NCBI GenBank assembly: GCA_000632805.1
Contig: CP007444.1
Location: 4,142,772 to 4,206,771 of the forward strand
From: Dyella jiangningensis
Lineage (GTDB): Bacteria; Pseudomonadota; Gammaproteobacteria; Xanthomonadales; Rhodanobacteraceae
Length of the DNA stretch: 64,000 nt
Direction of reading: 5' to 3'
Each line of letters begins with the position of its first letter. Positions within the stretch are counted from its first letter, which is position 1. The position numbers and the translations under genes were made by a program. Positions 17,946 to 27,031 of the stretch are shown here, one piece after another. Below the pieces are notes generated by a model. That model was given only the letters and a program-made list of their open reading frames with translations, was not told the DNA's origin and made no database searches.

Positions 17946-18233
17946 CACGACACTCCTGATTGTTTTTGCTTATGAACAAAGGAGGCTAGCCACGCCTCCG
18001 GGGCTTTGGCAAATGACCAATGGCAGGGGTTTTAGTGCCCGGACCGCTGTCCGGACGACTGTCCGTCCGGCTGTCCGGCCGCGCCCGGTCGCTGTCCGCG
18101 GACAGCCATCGTGCACGGAAGGCTTTGTGCAATTTCCAACAAACACAGTCACTTGAAGGTGAATAGAGGGTTGGCACGGCGCTTGCCATATCTACCGTGC
18201 AGGACTTACCCACTTTTCATCGGAGACATGATC
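17946..18233. other. Intergenic region with divergent promoters and repeat array
   Basis: This 288-bp gap separates the M16 peptidase gene from the small peptide gene. Its middle (18039-18105) is filled by CTGTCCG repeats described separately. The flanks are plainer; 18112-18160 is less GC-rich (GCAATTTCCAACAAACACAG) and may hold the promoter for the plus-strand gene. Confidence 0.5.
18047..18105. repeat. CTGTCCG array with terminal palindrome
   Basis: CTGTCCG begins at 18047, 18059 and 18071, exactly 12 bp apart, and again at 18092 where it forms the perfect 14-bp palindrome CTGTCCGCGGACAG (18092-18105). A further inverted pair, CCGGAC/GTCCGG, is at 18039-18044 and 18049-18054. Regular phasing in a divergent promoter region suggests a multi-site protein-binding region, but a degenerate tandem repeat without function is possible. 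Confidence 0.75.
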
Positions 18234-18437
18234 ATGAAATTCGAAGCCTTGATGCTGCGCGGCCTGTTCGTTGCCTGCCTGCTGGTTTGTGGACTCGTGC
18301 TGGGTGCCATGGTGAACGCCTCGCCGGACGCCATCCGTCTCGCCGCTGCCGGCAGCGCCGGCCAGCTGATCGCCGCCCCGGTCGCCTGCGCGCTCCCGCC
18401 CGATGGCGTAGTCTGCCCGCGCGCCAACAACGGCTGA
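18234..18437 (+). CDS. Small exported or membrane peptide, unknown
   Basis: A 67-residue open frame. ATG at 18234 lies seven bases after GGAGA; an ATG six bases earlier is too close to that site. The product has a strong hydrophobic N-terminal segment ([23 protein letters not shown]), which reads as a signal peptide or single membrane anchor, then a short Ala-rich tail with two cysteines ([18 protein letters not shown]). No family recognised. It sits between the repeat array and trmL. The coding case rests on the ribosome site and the signal-like sequence only. Confidence 0.6.
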   Translation: MKFEALMLRGLFVACLLVCGLVLGAMVNASPDAIRLAAAGSAGQLIAAPVACALPPDGVVCPRANNG

Positions 18438-18489
18438 GCAAGGACGCTCACCGTTTGGCGGGTCGCGAGGGAGACCCGATAATGGCTGG

Positions 18490-18954
18490 ATGCTGCATGT
18501 CATACTTTTCCGACCAGAAATACCGCCGAACACCGGCAATGCGATCAGGTTGTGCGCCAACACCGGCGCCACGCTGCACCTGATCCGGCCCCTCGGGTTC
18601 GAGCTGGACGATGCCCGTCTGCGCCGCGCAGGCCTGGACTACCACGAATACGCGCAGCTGGCCGTGCACGACGACCTCGCCAGCTGCCTCGAAGGCATCG
18701 GCCAGCCACGTGTGTTCGCCTTCTCCACCCGAGGTCGCGTCGCCCATGTCGATGCCCGCTTCACCGAAGGTGATGCCCTGCTGTTCGGCTGCGAAACCGC
18801 CGGCCTGCCCGGCGACGTGCTCGACGCGATTCCCGAGGCGCAACGCCTGCGCCTGCCGATGCGGCCCAACAGCCGCAGCCTGAATCTCTCCAACACCGTC
18901 GCCGTGGCGGTGTACGAAGCGTGGCGGCAGCTAGGTTTCACCGGCGCCGCCTGA
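18490..18954 (+). CDS. trmL: tRNA (cytidine/uridine-34 2'-O)-methyltransferase TrmL
   Basis: SPOUT-class methyltransferase of 154 residues (E. coli TrmL 157) that methylates the wobble ribose of tRNA-Leu. The family signature runs through it: [21 protein letters not shown] at 6-26 (in two parts), [31 protein letters not shown] near 97-106 (knot motif II), and [23 protein letters not shown] (motif III). S-adenosylmethionine binds in the C-terminal trefoil knot. Cytoplasmic, dimeric. Probably monocistronic, with a palindromic repeat following. Confidence 0.96.
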   Translation: MLHVILFRPEIPPNTGNAIRLCANTGATLHLIRPLGFELDDARLRRAGLDYHEYAQLAVHDDLASCLEGIGQPRVFAFSTRGRVAHVDARFTEGDALLFGCETAGLPGDVLDAIPEAQRLRLPMRPNSRSLNLSNTVAVAVYEAWRQLGFTGAA

Positions 18955-18967
18955 GCCAATAACGGCC

Positions 18968-19051
18968 TTGTGGGAGCGCACCCTGTGCGCGACGGGGCGC
19001 CCGATTGCCCTGCTCCGGTTGGCTGTCGCTCACAGGGTGCGCTCCCACAGG
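18968..19051. repeat. Palindromic intergenic repeat, copy 2
   Basis: Perfect 19-bp inverted arms TGTGGGAGCGCACCCTGTG (18969-18987) and its complement (19031-19049), about 43-base centre, between trmL and ubiJ. Same family as copy 1. Confidence 0.88.
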
Positions 19052-19111
19052 AAAGGCGGGCGGCTGACAGTCATTGCGAGGCCAATCACCCTCACCCGCT
19101 ACAATCCCGGG

Positions 19112-19762
19112 ATGACCTCCTCTCCTAGCTCCCTGCTGCCCCGCCCGCTGCGCGTCCTCGCCGGCCGCGCGCTGGAAACCGCGCTCAACCACACGCTTTC
19201 ACTCGACCCCGAAACGGCTGCGCGACTGTCCGCACTGGACGGCCGCAGCGTGCAGCTGCATCTGCGCGGCCCAGAACTCGCGTTGTCGGTGACCGTGGAA
19301 GGCGATCGGTTGAAGGTCGGGCCGGCCAAGGACGACAGCCACCTGCGCGTCGCCGCCACGCCGGGCAGCCTGCTCGGCATGCTTATGAAGCGCGACGATG
19401 AAGGTGTGGCGCCGGGCAAGGTGGAGATCGCCGGCGATGCCGACCTCGCGCGTCGCCTCGAAAAGCTCGCCAGCAAGTTCGCCCCCGATTTCGAAGAGGC
19501 GTTCGCGCGCACCTTCGGCGATGTGCTGGGCGTGCCGCTCGCCAAGGCCGTGCGCAACGGTCTCGCGCATGCGAAGGAAACGGCAAGCCACCTCACCACC
19601 GACACCGCCGACTGGCTGCGCGACGAGATCCGCGTTGCCGCCGCACCGGGCGAAGTGGAAGGTTTCCTCGATGGCGTGGACGAACTGCGTGAACGCAGCG
19701 AGCGCCTGGAAGCCCGCCTCGCACGCCTCGAACAGCGACTGAAGAAGGGACCCACCGCGTGA
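19112..19762 (+). CDS. ubiJ: Ubiquinone biosynthesis accessory factor UbiJ
   Basis: Lipid-binding SCP2-domain protein of 216 residues that holds hydrophobic ubiquinone intermediates and organises the soluble Ubi complex. The SCP2 fold is seen around [24 protein letters not shown] and [15 protein letters not shown] (about 45-92), then [16 protein letters not shown]. The C-terminal part is a long charged coiled coil ([24 protein letters not shown]), as in UbiJ proteins. Coordinates begin at the ATG at 19112; the longer frame runs into the upstream repeat. The stop overlaps the ubiB start by four bases, the usual ubiJ-ubiB arrangement. Its coiled-coil partner UbiK is encoded 12 kb away. Confidence 0.93.
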   Translation: MTSSPSSLLPRPLRVLAGRALETALNHTLSLDPETAARLSALDGRSVQLHLRGPELALSVTVEGDRLKVGPAKDDSHLRVAATPGSLLGMLMKRDDEGVAPGKVEIAGDADLARRLEKLASKFAPDFEEAFARTFGDVLGVPLAKAVRNGLAHAKETASHLTTDTADWLRDEIRVAAAPGEVEGFLDGVDELRERSERLEARLARLEQRLKKGPTA

Positions 19763-21408
19763 CGATGCCTTTGAAGGTCGTACCGCGCGTGATGCGCGTC
19801 GCTTCCGTGCTGCTTGCCTACCGACTGGATGAACTGGTCGACGCCGCTCATCTGTTCCGTCCGCTCAAGCTCGTCCGTCCGCTGGTGGCGAAGCCGCGCG
19901 TGAACGTGGACGGCCTGTCGCGCGGCGCACGCCTGCGCCTGGCGCTCACCGAGCTCGGTCCGATCTTCGTGAAGGCCGGCCAGGTGCTGTCCACGCGCCG
20001 CGACCTGGTGCCGGCCGACATCGCCGACGAACTCGCGCAGCTGCAGGATCAGGTGCCGCCGTTCCCCGGCGCCGAGGCGCGCGCCATCATCGAGCAGGAA
20101 TTGAAGGCGCCGATCACCACGCTGTACGCCGCCTTCGACGAAACACCGCTCGCTTCCGCTTCCATCGCCCAGGTGCACGCGGCGACGCTGCACGACGGCA
20201 GCGCCGTGGTGGTGAAGGTGCTGCGTCCGGGCATCGACAAGCAGATCGAGCGCGATGTGAAGCTGCTGCGGTCGCTGGGCGAACTGGCCCAGCGCTGGCA
20301 TCCCAACGCCGACAAGATCCGCCCGCTCGACGTGGTCGCCGAAGTCGAGAAGATGCTGGAAAACGAGCTGGATCTGCAGCGCGAAGGCGCCAGCGCCAGC
20401 CTGCTGCGGCGCAATTTCGAGAGCGGCGTGGACATGTATGTGCCGGCCGTGCACTGGGATCTCACCGCCGCTCGCGTGCTGACGCTGGAACGTGTCTACG
20501 GGGTGAGCTGCGACGACATCGCCGCGCTGGATGCCGCGGGCGTGGATCGCAAGGCGCTTGCGGTGAAAGGCGTGCGCCTGTTCTACGAACAGGTGTTCCG
20601 CGACAACTTCTTCCACGCCGACGCGCACCCCGGCAACATCTGGGTGGACACCGCGCGCCCGGGCGAGGCGCGCTTCATCGCGCTGGATTTCGGCATCATG
20701 GGCTCGCTGCCGGAAGAAGATCAGTACTGGCTGGCGCAGAACTTCATCGCGCTGTTCGAGCGCGACTATGCGCGCATTGCGCAACTGCATGTCGACGCCG
20801 GCTGGATGCCTTCCACCGTGCGCCTGGACGAACTGACCGCTGCCGTGCGCACCGTGTGCGAGCCCTATTTCACCCGCCCGTTGTCGCAGATCTCGCTGGC
20901 GGAACTGGTGGTCAAGCTGTTCCAGACGGCGCGGCGTTACGAGCTCACGCTACAGCCGCAGCTGATCCTGCTGCAGAAGACCCTGCTCAACATCGAGGGC
21001 GTGGGCCGCATGCTCGATCCGCAGATCGACATTTGGGCCGTGGCGCACCCGGTGCTCAAGCGTATCCTGCGCGAGCGCTACAGCCCGCTCCGCACGCTGC
21101 GCGAAGTGCGCCGACGACTGCCCGAATGGTTCCACGCCGCGCCGCAGTTTCCTGAGCTGATGCGCGACGCGCTGCGCCAGGCCGCCAAGGGTGAACGGCA
21201 GCACGTGGCCGATCCGAATGAGTCGGCGCAGCGACATGAGGAGGCACTGCGTACGCGCCGTTCGCTGGCTTTCGGTCTGCTGGGCGCCAGCTTGCTGGTC
21301 GGCAGCGCGGTGTTGTGGACGCAAGCCTCCGAGCACGGCATGTGGCACGCGGCAGCCGCCGGCGTGGCAGGTTTGCTCGCCTTCGTCGCCGGTTGGCCGC
21401 GCCGCTGA
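19759..21408 (+). CDS. ubiB: Ubiquinone biosynthesis ATPase/kinase-like protein UbiB
   Basis: ABC1/ADCK-type atypical kinase of 549 residues (E. coli 546), needed for coenzyme Q synthesis and thought to act as an ATPase that helps extract lipid precursors from the membrane. Diagnostic elements are the KxGQ motif [16 protein letters not shown] near residues 70-86, the Ala-rich loop [11 protein letters not shown], the catalytic/metal motifs HADAHPGNI near 290 and LDFGIMGSL near 310, and two C-terminal membrane helices (about 500-520 and 527-545). Starts at GTG 19759 overlapping ubiJ, or at ATG 19765. Confidence 0.96.
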   Translation: MTMPLKVVPRVMRVASVLLAYRLDELVDAAHLFRPLKLVRPLVAKPRVNVDGLSRGARLRLALTELGPIFVKAGQVLSTRRDLVPADIADELAQLQDQVPPFPGAEARAIIEQELKAPITTLYAAFDETPLASASIAQVHAATLHDGSAVVVKVLRPGIDKQIERDVKLLRSLGELAQRWHPNADKIRPLDVVAEVEKMLENELDLQREGASASLLRRNFESGVDMYVPAVHWDLTAARVLTLERVYGVSCDDIAALDAAGVDRKALAVKGVRLFYEQVFRDNFFHADAHPGNIWVDTARPGEARFIALDFGIMGSLPEEDQYWLAQNFIALFERDYARIAQLHVDAGWMPSTVRLDELTAAVRTVCEPYFTRPLSQISLAELVVKLFQTARRYELTLQPQLILLQKTLLNIEGVGRMLDPQIDIWAVAHPVLKRILRERYSPLRTLREVRRRLPEWFHAAPQFPELMRDALRQAAKGERQHVADPNESAQRHEEALRTRRSLAFGLLGASLLVGSAVLWTQASEHGMWHAAAAGVAGLLAFVAGWPRR

Positions 21409-21486
21409 TCTTCTCCCGCCGTCTTCCTGCATTCACAGCGAAGGCGACACTCAAGGCGAGCAGCTAGCGCGCTCCGTGATCCAGAT

Positions 21487-22185
21487 ATGCTCGACATCCT
21501 TTACCAAGACGACGCCCTCATCGCGGTCAACAAGCCCGCCGGCCTCGCCGTGCATCGCTCCAAGATGGTCGGCAACGCCGAGGAATTCCTGATCGACGTG
21601 CTGCGCGAACAGGTAGGCGGCATCACCTATCTCGCCCATCGCCTCGACCGCGCCACCAGCGGCGTGCTTCTGGTGGCGCGATCGTCGGAGATCGCCGCTG
21701 CGCTCGGCGAGCAGTTCATGGGGCGCGACGTACACAAGCAATATCTCGCCGTCGTACGCGGCTGGCCGGAACCTGAAACCGCGGAGATCGACTATCCCCT
21801 GCCCGGCTCCCGCGAAACCGGTCCGCGTCGCGAGGCCCGCACCTCGTATCAACGACTTGCCACGGTGGAAGTGCCCATCGCGCTGGGCCGCTATCCGCAG
21901 CAGCGTTATGCCTTCGTCCTGGCCGAACCGCGTACCGGCCGCTTCCGCCAGATCCGCAAGCACATGGCACACATCCACCATCCGATCATCGGTGACTGCC
22001 AGCACGGACGCGGCGACCACAACCGCCTGTACAAGCAGTACTTCAGCTGCCACCGCATGCTGCTGCATGCGTGGCGGCTGAGCTTCGCCCATCCGGTGAC
22101 GGGCGCACCCATGTGTATCGAGGCACCGCTGGACACCGCCTATAACGCTCTGCTCCAACGCTTCGGCTGGTCGCTGCCCGCGTAA
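21487..22185 (+). CDS. truC: tRNA pseudouridine(65) synthase TruC-type
   Basis: RluA-family pseudouridine synthase of 232 residues. The catalytic aspartate is in HRLDRATSGVLLVA near residue 55. The start LDILYQDDALIAVNKPAGLAVHRS and the later segments RTGRFRQIRKHMAHIHHPIIGD and CHRMLLHAWRLSF match TruC, which modifies U65 of some tRNAs; there is no S4 domain, also as in TruC. Cytoplasmic. Seventy-eight bp after ubiB, same strand. The RluA-type group is certain; TruC specificity rests on length and lack of S4. Confidence 0.9.
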   Translation: MLDILYQDDALIAVNKPAGLAVHRSKMVGNAEEFLIDVLREQVGGITYLAHRLDRATSGVLLVARSSEIAAALGEQFMGRDVHKQYLAVVRGWPEPETAEIDYPLPGSRETGPRREARTSYQRLATVEVPIALGRYPQQRYAFVLAEPRTGRFRQIRKHMAHIHHPIIGDCQHGRGDHNRLYKQYFSCHRMLLHAWRLSFAHPVTGAPMCIEAPLDTAYNALLQRFGWSLPA

Positions 22186-22237
22186 TGCGGCGCCGCGCCA
22201 TGGCGGCATGTCACGCGGGCCCGCTAAACTTCGCATC

Positions 22238-22660
22238 ATGCTTACCGTCAGCCGTTCCATCGTCCTGCCCGAGACCGAGCTGACCGAGCGCTTCCTGCGT
22301 GCCGACGGTCCCGGTGGCCAGCACGTCAATCGCACCGAAAGCGCCGTCGAGCTGCGCTTCGACGTGGCGCATTCGCCGTCGCTGCCCGACCCCGTGCGTG
22401 AGCGCCTGCTCGCGCGGCGCGATCGACGCCTTACCGACGACGGCGTGCTGGTCATCCAGGCACGCCGCTTTCGCGACCAGGGCCGCAACCGCGAGGATGC
22501 GCGCGAGCGATTGGTCGAGATCATTCGCAGCGCATTGATCGTTCCCAAGGCGCGCATCGCCACCAAACCCACTCGGGGCTCGCAAGAGCGCCGCCTCGCC
22601 GGCAAGCAGCAGCGAGGCAAGATCAAGCAAACGCGTTCGCGTGACTGGAGTCGTGAATGA
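22238..22660 (+). CDS. arfB: Alternative ribosome-rescue peptidyl-tRNA hydrolase ArfB
   Basis: Codon-independent release factor of 140 residues that frees peptides from ribosomes stalled on broken mRNA. The GGQ catalytic motif is in ADGPGGQHVNRTESAVELRF near residues 22-41, and the basic C-terminal tail (GSQERRLAGKQQRGKIKQTRSRDW) enters the empty mRNA channel. Both are complete. ATG at 22238 gives the family length. The stop overlaps the next gene by four bases (ATGA), so they are translationally coupled. Confidence 0.95.
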   Translation: MLTVSRSIVLPETELTERFLRADGPGGQHVNRTESAVELRFDVAHSPSLPDPVRERLLARRDRRLTDDGVLVIQARRFRDQGRNREDARERLVEIIRSALIVPKARIATKPTRGSQERRLAGKQQRGKIKQTRSRDWSRE

Positions 22661-23247
22661 GCACGCCGTTGCTCCCCCCTACCCCGCCCGAAGCCCCCAG
22701 GCTCAACAGTCGCTTCTGGCCGTGGCTGGCGCGTTGTCTGCTGCGCCTGTCGGGTTGGCGGCTGCTCGGCGAACTGCCCAACGTGCCGAAGCTGATCATC
22801 ATCGGCGCGCCGCATTCCTCGTATTGGGATGGCGTGTGGGGCCTGCTGATCAAGATCGGCCTGGGTGCGGACATCAACATCATGATCAAGCGCGAGGTGC
22901 TGGACGGCCCGCTTGGCATCATCCTGCGCCCCATCGGCATGATTCCCATCAACCGCAGCGCCGCACTCAACGTGGTGGGCCAGATGGTGAAGCGTTTTGC
23001 CGACAAGGACCGCATGTGGCTGGGCATCACGCCCGAAGGCACGCGCAAGAAGGTCAAGCACTGGAAGTCCGGCTTCCTGCGCATCGCGCTCGAAGCGGAC
23101 GTGCCGATCCAGACGGTGTTCCTCGACTATCCCACCAAGACTTTCACGCTGGGACCGGTCGTGCGCGCCACCGAGGACCACGACGCCGACATGGCGAAGA
23201 TCCGCGCGCTGTTCACGCCGTATCGCGGCAAGCATCGCAACGCTTGA
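22657..23247 (+). CDS. 1-acyl-glycerol-3-phosphate acyltransferase-like protein
   Basis: PlsC-type acyltransferase of 196 residues. Catalytic HX4D block is GAPHSSYWD near residue 52-58, and the acceptor-binding EGTR block is ITPEGTRKK near 126-134. A hydrophobic stretch precedes the active site, fitting a membrane-surface enzyme. This short version (no long N-terminal helices) is often annotated as a lysophospholipid acyltransferase family protein; the acceptor is not certain. Coupled to arfB by a four-base overlap. Confidence 0.88.
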   Translation: MSTPLLPPTPPEAPRLNSRFWPWLARCLLRLSGWRLLGELPNVPKLIIIGAPHSSYWDGVWGLLIKIGLGADINIMIKREVLDGPLGIILRPIGMIPINRSAALNVVGQMVKRFADKDRMWLGITPEGTRKKVKHWKSGFLRIALEADVPIQTVFLDYPTKTFTLGPVVRATEDHDADMAKIRALFTPYRGKHRNA

Positions 23248-23350
23248 TCGGCGCGGTCATCCATGACCACAAGGATCAAGAAGCAGCCTTCCATGGCTGC
23301 ACTCGTCAACGGATGCATCTATCCATGACTGCATTTCCCGGAGCTCCTCG

Positions 23351-23986
23351 GTGACCTCGCTAGGCATCCAGCATTTCAGCGCATTCCTGCTCGCCTGTAT
23401 CGCCCTGAACCTGACGCCAGGGCTGGACACCTTCTACATCCTCACCCGCAGTGGCCGCGAAGGCCGTGCGGTGGGCGTAGCGTCGGCGCTCGGCATCAAC
23501 GCGGGATGCATCGTGCATACGCTGGCCGCGGTGCTGGGCATCTCGGCAATCCTGATGACCTCGGCGCTCGCCTTCAGCGTGCTGAAATACCTCGGCGCGG
23601 CCTACCTGGTGTGGATCGGACTGCGCATGCTGATCGCCCGCGAAGGCACACGCCAACCGACGGTAACGCGCGGCGAGGGCCTCGGTGCCGCTTTTCGCCA
23701 GGGCATGCTCACCAACGTGCTCAATCCCAAGGTGGCGCTGTTCTTCCTTGCCTTCCTGCCGCAGTTCGTGTCGATGCAGGCTGCCCATCCACAGTTCGGA
23801 CTGCTGGTGCTCGGCCTGAGCTTCATCGGAACCGGCACGGCGTGGTCGATGGTGCTTGCGTTGCTGGGCGGACACATCCACCACTTGCTCACCACGCGCC
23901 CGCGTTTCGGCCAGTGGATGGACCGCGTGTGCGGCATGGTGCTGCTGGGTTTCGGCGTGAAGCTGGCGCTACAACGGCAAGGCTGA
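23351..23986 (+). CDS. LysE/RhtB family amino acid exporter
   Basis: Inner membrane exporter of 211 residues with about six hydrophobic segments. The family start FLLACIALNLTPGLDTFYILTRSGREGR is clear (NLTPG is the LysE signature), followed by GINAGCIVHTLAAVLGISAIL, YLGAAYLVWIGLRML and FRQGMLTNVLNPKVALFFLAFLPQF. Likely substrates are homoserine, threonine or similar. GTG at 23351 follows a GGAG site. A palindromic repeat lies downstream, then the convergent LysR gene. Confidence 0.92.
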   Translation: MTSLGIQHFSAFLLACIALNLTPGLDTFYILTRSGREGRAVGVASALGINAGCIVHTLAAVLGISAILMTSALAFSVLKYLGAAYLVWIGLRMLIAREGTRQPTVTRGEGLGAAFRQGMLTNVLNPKVALFFLAFLPQFVSMQAAHPQFGLLVLGLSFIGTGTAWSMVLALLGGHIHHLLTTRPRFGQWMDRVCGMVLLGFGVKLALQRQG

Positions 23987-24003
23987 ATCACACTGACACC
24001 TAC

Positions 24004-24118
24004 TGTAGGAGCGCACCCCGTGCGCGACCGCAGCGTATGGTCGTGACTCATTTCCCGGTTTTCGCGACGCAGGTGCCGAGGTTGTCCGTGCCTATCGCGC
24101 ACCAGGTGCGCTCCTACA
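24004..24118. repeat. Palindromic intergenic repeat, copy 3
   Basis: Arms TGTAGGAGCGCACC (24004-24017) and its exact complement (24105-24118) with a longer centre (about 87 bases) that holds partly paired inner arms GTGCGCGA and TCGCGCAC. Lies between convergent genes. Confidence 0.82.
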
Positions 24119-24134
24119 AATAGGATCGCCACGA

Positions 24135-25175
24135 TCAGCGCTCGGAATGGCCCGAATCGTCGTAATCGCGATGCGTCAGCAGCCCCGGGCGCACCAGGTC
24201 GACGAATGCCCTCGCCTCCGCGCTGAGAAATTTGCCCTTGCGCATCACCACGCCGTAGCTGCGCTGCGGAAAATACTGCTTCATGTTTCGGACGGCCAAA
24301 CGCGACCGATCCGCGTCGGTGATGCAGATACCGGTGACGATGGAGATGCCCAAACCCATTGCGACGTATTCCTTGATCACGTCCCAACCACCGACTTCGA
24401 TCGCCACGCGATACGGCACCTGCCGCTGCTGGAACACCAGGTCGACCAGCCGGTAGGTGGACAGGCGCTGCGGCGGCAGGATCAAGCCGTACGGCGATAG
24501 ATCCTGCAACGTCAGATCGGCCTTGGATGCCAGCGGATGATCCAGCGGCGTGATCAGCATCGGGTCGTAGTGATACACCGGCGCCCAGGCGATGTCGTTG
24601 GGCACGTCGAGCATGGAGCCCACGGCGAAGTCCGCCTCGTCGGCGCGCAACAGCGCCAGCCCATCCTTGCCGGTGACGTTGGCGAGCTGTAGCTGCACCT
24701 CGGGGAACTGTTCGCGATATCGCCGCACCAGGTCAGGCAGCAGGTACTGGATGGTCGAGGTGCCCGCTGCCACGGTAAGCCGGCCACCCTGCAGGCCCTT
24801 CACCTTGGCCTGGAAGTCGCGATCGAGGTTTTCCCAGCCTTCGACCAGCGGGCGCGCCAGCTCGTAGAGCGCCTCGCCGGCGTCGGTGAGGTTGATGCGC
24901 CGGCGCCGGCGCTCGAGCAGGCTCACGCCCAGCTCCCGCTCCAGCGCCTGCAGCTGGAGGCTCACCGTGGGCTGAGACAGGTACAACGCCTCAGCGGCAC
25001 GCGTCAGCGTGCCCAATTTGACCGTGTAGACGAAGGCTCGCATCTGCTTCTGGCGGTTGCCTTTGTAGTAGTAGCGACCGGCCTCTTCCGTCTCTCGACC
25101 ACGCCCCTTCTTCCGCTTTGAAGGGCTGACGCGACCTTTTTTCGGCTTGTTCAGCCGTTTTTCTGTCTCGGACAC
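24135..25175 (-). CDS. LysR family regulator with basic N-terminal extension
   Basis: LysR-type regulator of 346 residues. The helix-turn-helix is TRAAEALYLSQPTVSLQLQALERELGVSLLERRRRRINLT (about 59-98, in parts), then a ligand-binding domain from about 125 (GGRLTVAAGTSTIQYLLPDLVRRYREQFPEV) to the end. It is preceded by about 40 Lys/Arg-rich residues (NKPKKGRVSPSKRKKGRGRE), unusual for the family. Start is uncertain: GTG at 25175 opens the frame, and the conserved part begins near GNRQKQMRAFVYTVK. Divergent from aceB, so it probably controls the glyoxylate shunt; the ligand is unknown. Confidence 0.88.
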   Translation of the reverse strand: MSETEKRLNKPKKGRVSPSKRKKGRGRETEEAGRYYYKGNRQKQMRAFVYTVKLGTLTRAAEALYLSQPTVSLQLQALERELGVSLLERRRRRINLTDAGEALYELARPLVEGWENLDRDFQAKVKGLQGGRLTVAAGTSTIQYLLPDLVRRYREQFPEVQLQLANVTGKDGLALLRADEADFAVGSMLDVPNDIAWAPVYHYDPMLITPLDHPLASKADLTLQDLSPYGLILPPQRLSTYRLVDLVFQQRQVPYRVAIEVGGWDVIKEYVAMGLGISIVTGICITDADRSRLAVRNMKQYFPQRSYGVVMRKGKFLSAEARAFVDLVRPGLLTHRDYDDSGHSER

Positions 25176-25234
25176 AGCTTATGACTCAGTTATTTACGAC
25201 ATGTATTAGGAAACACAATATCAAAAATTGAAAC

Positions 25235-25255
25235 ATTTGCTTTGTCAAAGCAAAT
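25235..25255. promoter_or_regulatory. Palindromic operator between LysR gene and aceB
   Basis: Perfect inverted repeat ATTTGCTTTG (25235-25244) with its complement (25246-25255) around a single base, in an AT-rich 124-bp divergent promoter region. It lies 45 bp before the aceB start codon. A TTGTCA within it (25242-25247) could act as a -35 for aceB with a weak -10 near 25266. Probably bound by the LysR protein or a carbon-source regulator. Confidence 0.65.
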
Positions 25256-25299
25256 CTCCGTGACCTAGTGTCATCCCATCGTCATCACGGAGACCGGTC

Positions 25300-26898
25300 A
25301 TGGCTGTCCCCAAGGAACGCGTTACCCCGCTGCCGGCCCAGGTCGAGGGATCGATCGGCCCCGGGCACAGTGCCATCCTCACCCCCGAAGCCCTCGCCTT
25401 CCTGGCCCAACTGCACCGACAGTTCGACGGCTGCCGCCGGGTGCTGCTGGCGGCTCGGTACGCCCGCCAGGTCCGTTTCGACGCCGGCGAGCTCCCCGAT
25501 TTCCGGCCCGACACAGCGGCCATTCGCGAGGGCGACTGGACCGTCGCGCCCATTCCGGCGGCGCTTCGCGACCGCCGCGTGGAAATCACCGGTCCGGTCG
25601 AGCGCAAGATGATCATCAACGCGCTGAACTCGGGCGCGAAGGTGTTCATGGCCGACTTCGAGGATTCCTCGGCGCCCAGCTTCGCCAACCAGATCGACGG
25701 CCAGATCAACCTGCGCGACGCCGTGGACGGTTCGATCGAATACACCTCGCCCGAAGGCAAGCACTACCGCGTCAACGACAACCCGGCCGTGCTCATCATG
25801 CGTCCCCGCGGCTGGCATCTGCCGGAGCGCCACATCACCGTCGACGGCGAGCCGATGTCCGGCGCTTTGGTGGACTTCGGCCTGTTCGCCTTCCACAACG
25901 CCCACAAGCTCAACGCGCGCGATCTCGGCCCGTACTTCTACCTGCCCAAGCTGCAGGCGATGGAAGAAGCCGCGTTGTGGGACGAGGTGATGGCCGCGAC
26001 CGAAGCCGCGCTCGAGCTGCCGCCGGAATCCATGAAGGTCACGGTGTTGATCGAAACCCTGCCGGCCGTGTTCCAGATGCACGAGATCCTGCACGCGTTG
26101 CGTGGCCGCATCGTCGGCCTCAACTGCGGCCGCTGGGATTACATCTTTTCCTACCTCAAGACTTTCCGCGCGCACCGCGACCGCCTGCTGCCGGACCGCG
26201 GCCAGGTGCAGATGACGGTGCCGTTCCTGAAGGCCTATTCGGAGCTGTTGATCCAGACCTGCCATCGCCGCGGCGCCTTCGCCATGGGCGGCATGGCAGC
26301 TCAGATTCCGATCAAGGGCAACGACGAAGCGAACGAAGCCGCATTGGCCAAGGTGCGCGCCGACAAACTCCGCGAGGCGCAGGCCGGCCACGACGGCACG
26401 TGGGTCGCACATCCGGCGCTCGTGCCGGTCGCAAGGGAAATCTTCGACAAGTACATGCCCTCACCGAACCAGCTCAACGTGGTGCGTGCCGACGTCGACG
26501 TGCAGCGCGACCAGCTGATCGCGCCGTGCAGCGGCACCATCACCCGCGCCGGCTTCGACAACAACGTGGAAGTGGCGCTGCGCTATACCGCGTCGTGGCT
26601 GGACGGGCAGGGCTGTGTGCCGATCCATCACCTGATGGAAGACGCCGCCACCGCCGAAATCGCGCGCGCTCAGTTGTGGCAGTGGCTGCATCTGGGGCCG
26701 CTGGAATTTACCGACCATGCGCCGATCGACTTCGCGCTGTTCGATCACTCGCTGACCAAGCACACGCATCGCCTGATCGAAGAGAAGGGCCCTTACGCGC
26801 ACCGCGCCGAACAGGCCGCCGCCTTGCTCAGCCAACTCACGCACGCCGACGAACTCGGCGATTTCCTCACCCTCGCGGCCTACGAACAGCTCACCTGA
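25300..26898 (+). CDS. aceB: Malate synthase A
   Basis: Condenses glyoxylate with acetyl-CoA to malate in the glyoxylate shunt. The 532-residue protein carries the family signature [16 protein letters not shown] near residues 267-282 and segments typical of the A form: [44 protein letters not shown]. The 532-residue length fits isoform A and not the 720-residue G form. ATG at 25300 has GGAG upstream. Followed after 133 bp (holding a palindromic repeat) by aceA, so the two may form one unit. Confidence 0.97.
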   Translation: MAVPKERVTPLPAQVEGSIGPGHSAILTPEALAFLAQLHRQFDGCRRVLLAARYARQVRFDAGELPDFRPDTAAIREGDWTVAPIPAALRDRRVEITGPVERKMIINALNSGAKVFMADFEDSSAPSFANQIDGQINLRDAVDGSIEYTSPEGKHYRVNDNPAVLIMRPRGWHLPERHITVDGEPMSGALVDFGLFAFHNAHKLNARDLGPYFYLPKLQAMEEAALWDEVMAATEAALELPPESMKVTVLIETLPAVFQMHEILHALRGRIVGLNCGRWDYIFSYLKTFRAHRDRLLPDRGQVQMTVPFLKAYSELLIQTCHRRGAFAMGGMAAQIPIKGNDEANEAALAKVRADKLREAQAGHDGTWVAHPALVPVAREIFDKYMPSPNQLNVVRADVDVQRDQLIAPCSGTITRAGFDNNVEVALRYTASWLDGQGCVPIHHLMEDAATAEIARAQLWQWLHLGPLEFTDHAPIDFALFDHSLTKHTHRLIEEKGPYAHRAEQAAALLSQLTHADELGDFLTLAAYEQLT

Positions 26899-26913
26899 TC
26901 GCAAGCCAGTTTC

Positions 26914-26997
26914 TTGTGGGAGCGCACCCTGTGCGCGACAGCCCCACCAAGCGAAGCACCTCAGCGCAGCAGTTGCGCACAAGGTGCGCTCCCACAA
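26914..26997. repeat. Palindromic intergenic repeat, copy 4
   Basis: Arms TTGTGGGAGCGCACC (26914-26928) and complement (26983-26997) with inner partial pairing, between aceB and aceA. In the transcript it would fold into a strong hairpin and could set aceB:aceA ratios. Confidence 0.85.
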
Positions 26998-27031
26998 CGC
27001 AACGCATCCGCACACGCAACGGAGTCACGTC

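Noticed and set aside
18039-18105. CRISPR array
   Set aside because: Repeats are 7-14 bp with 12-bp spacing, far too short, and no cas genes are present.
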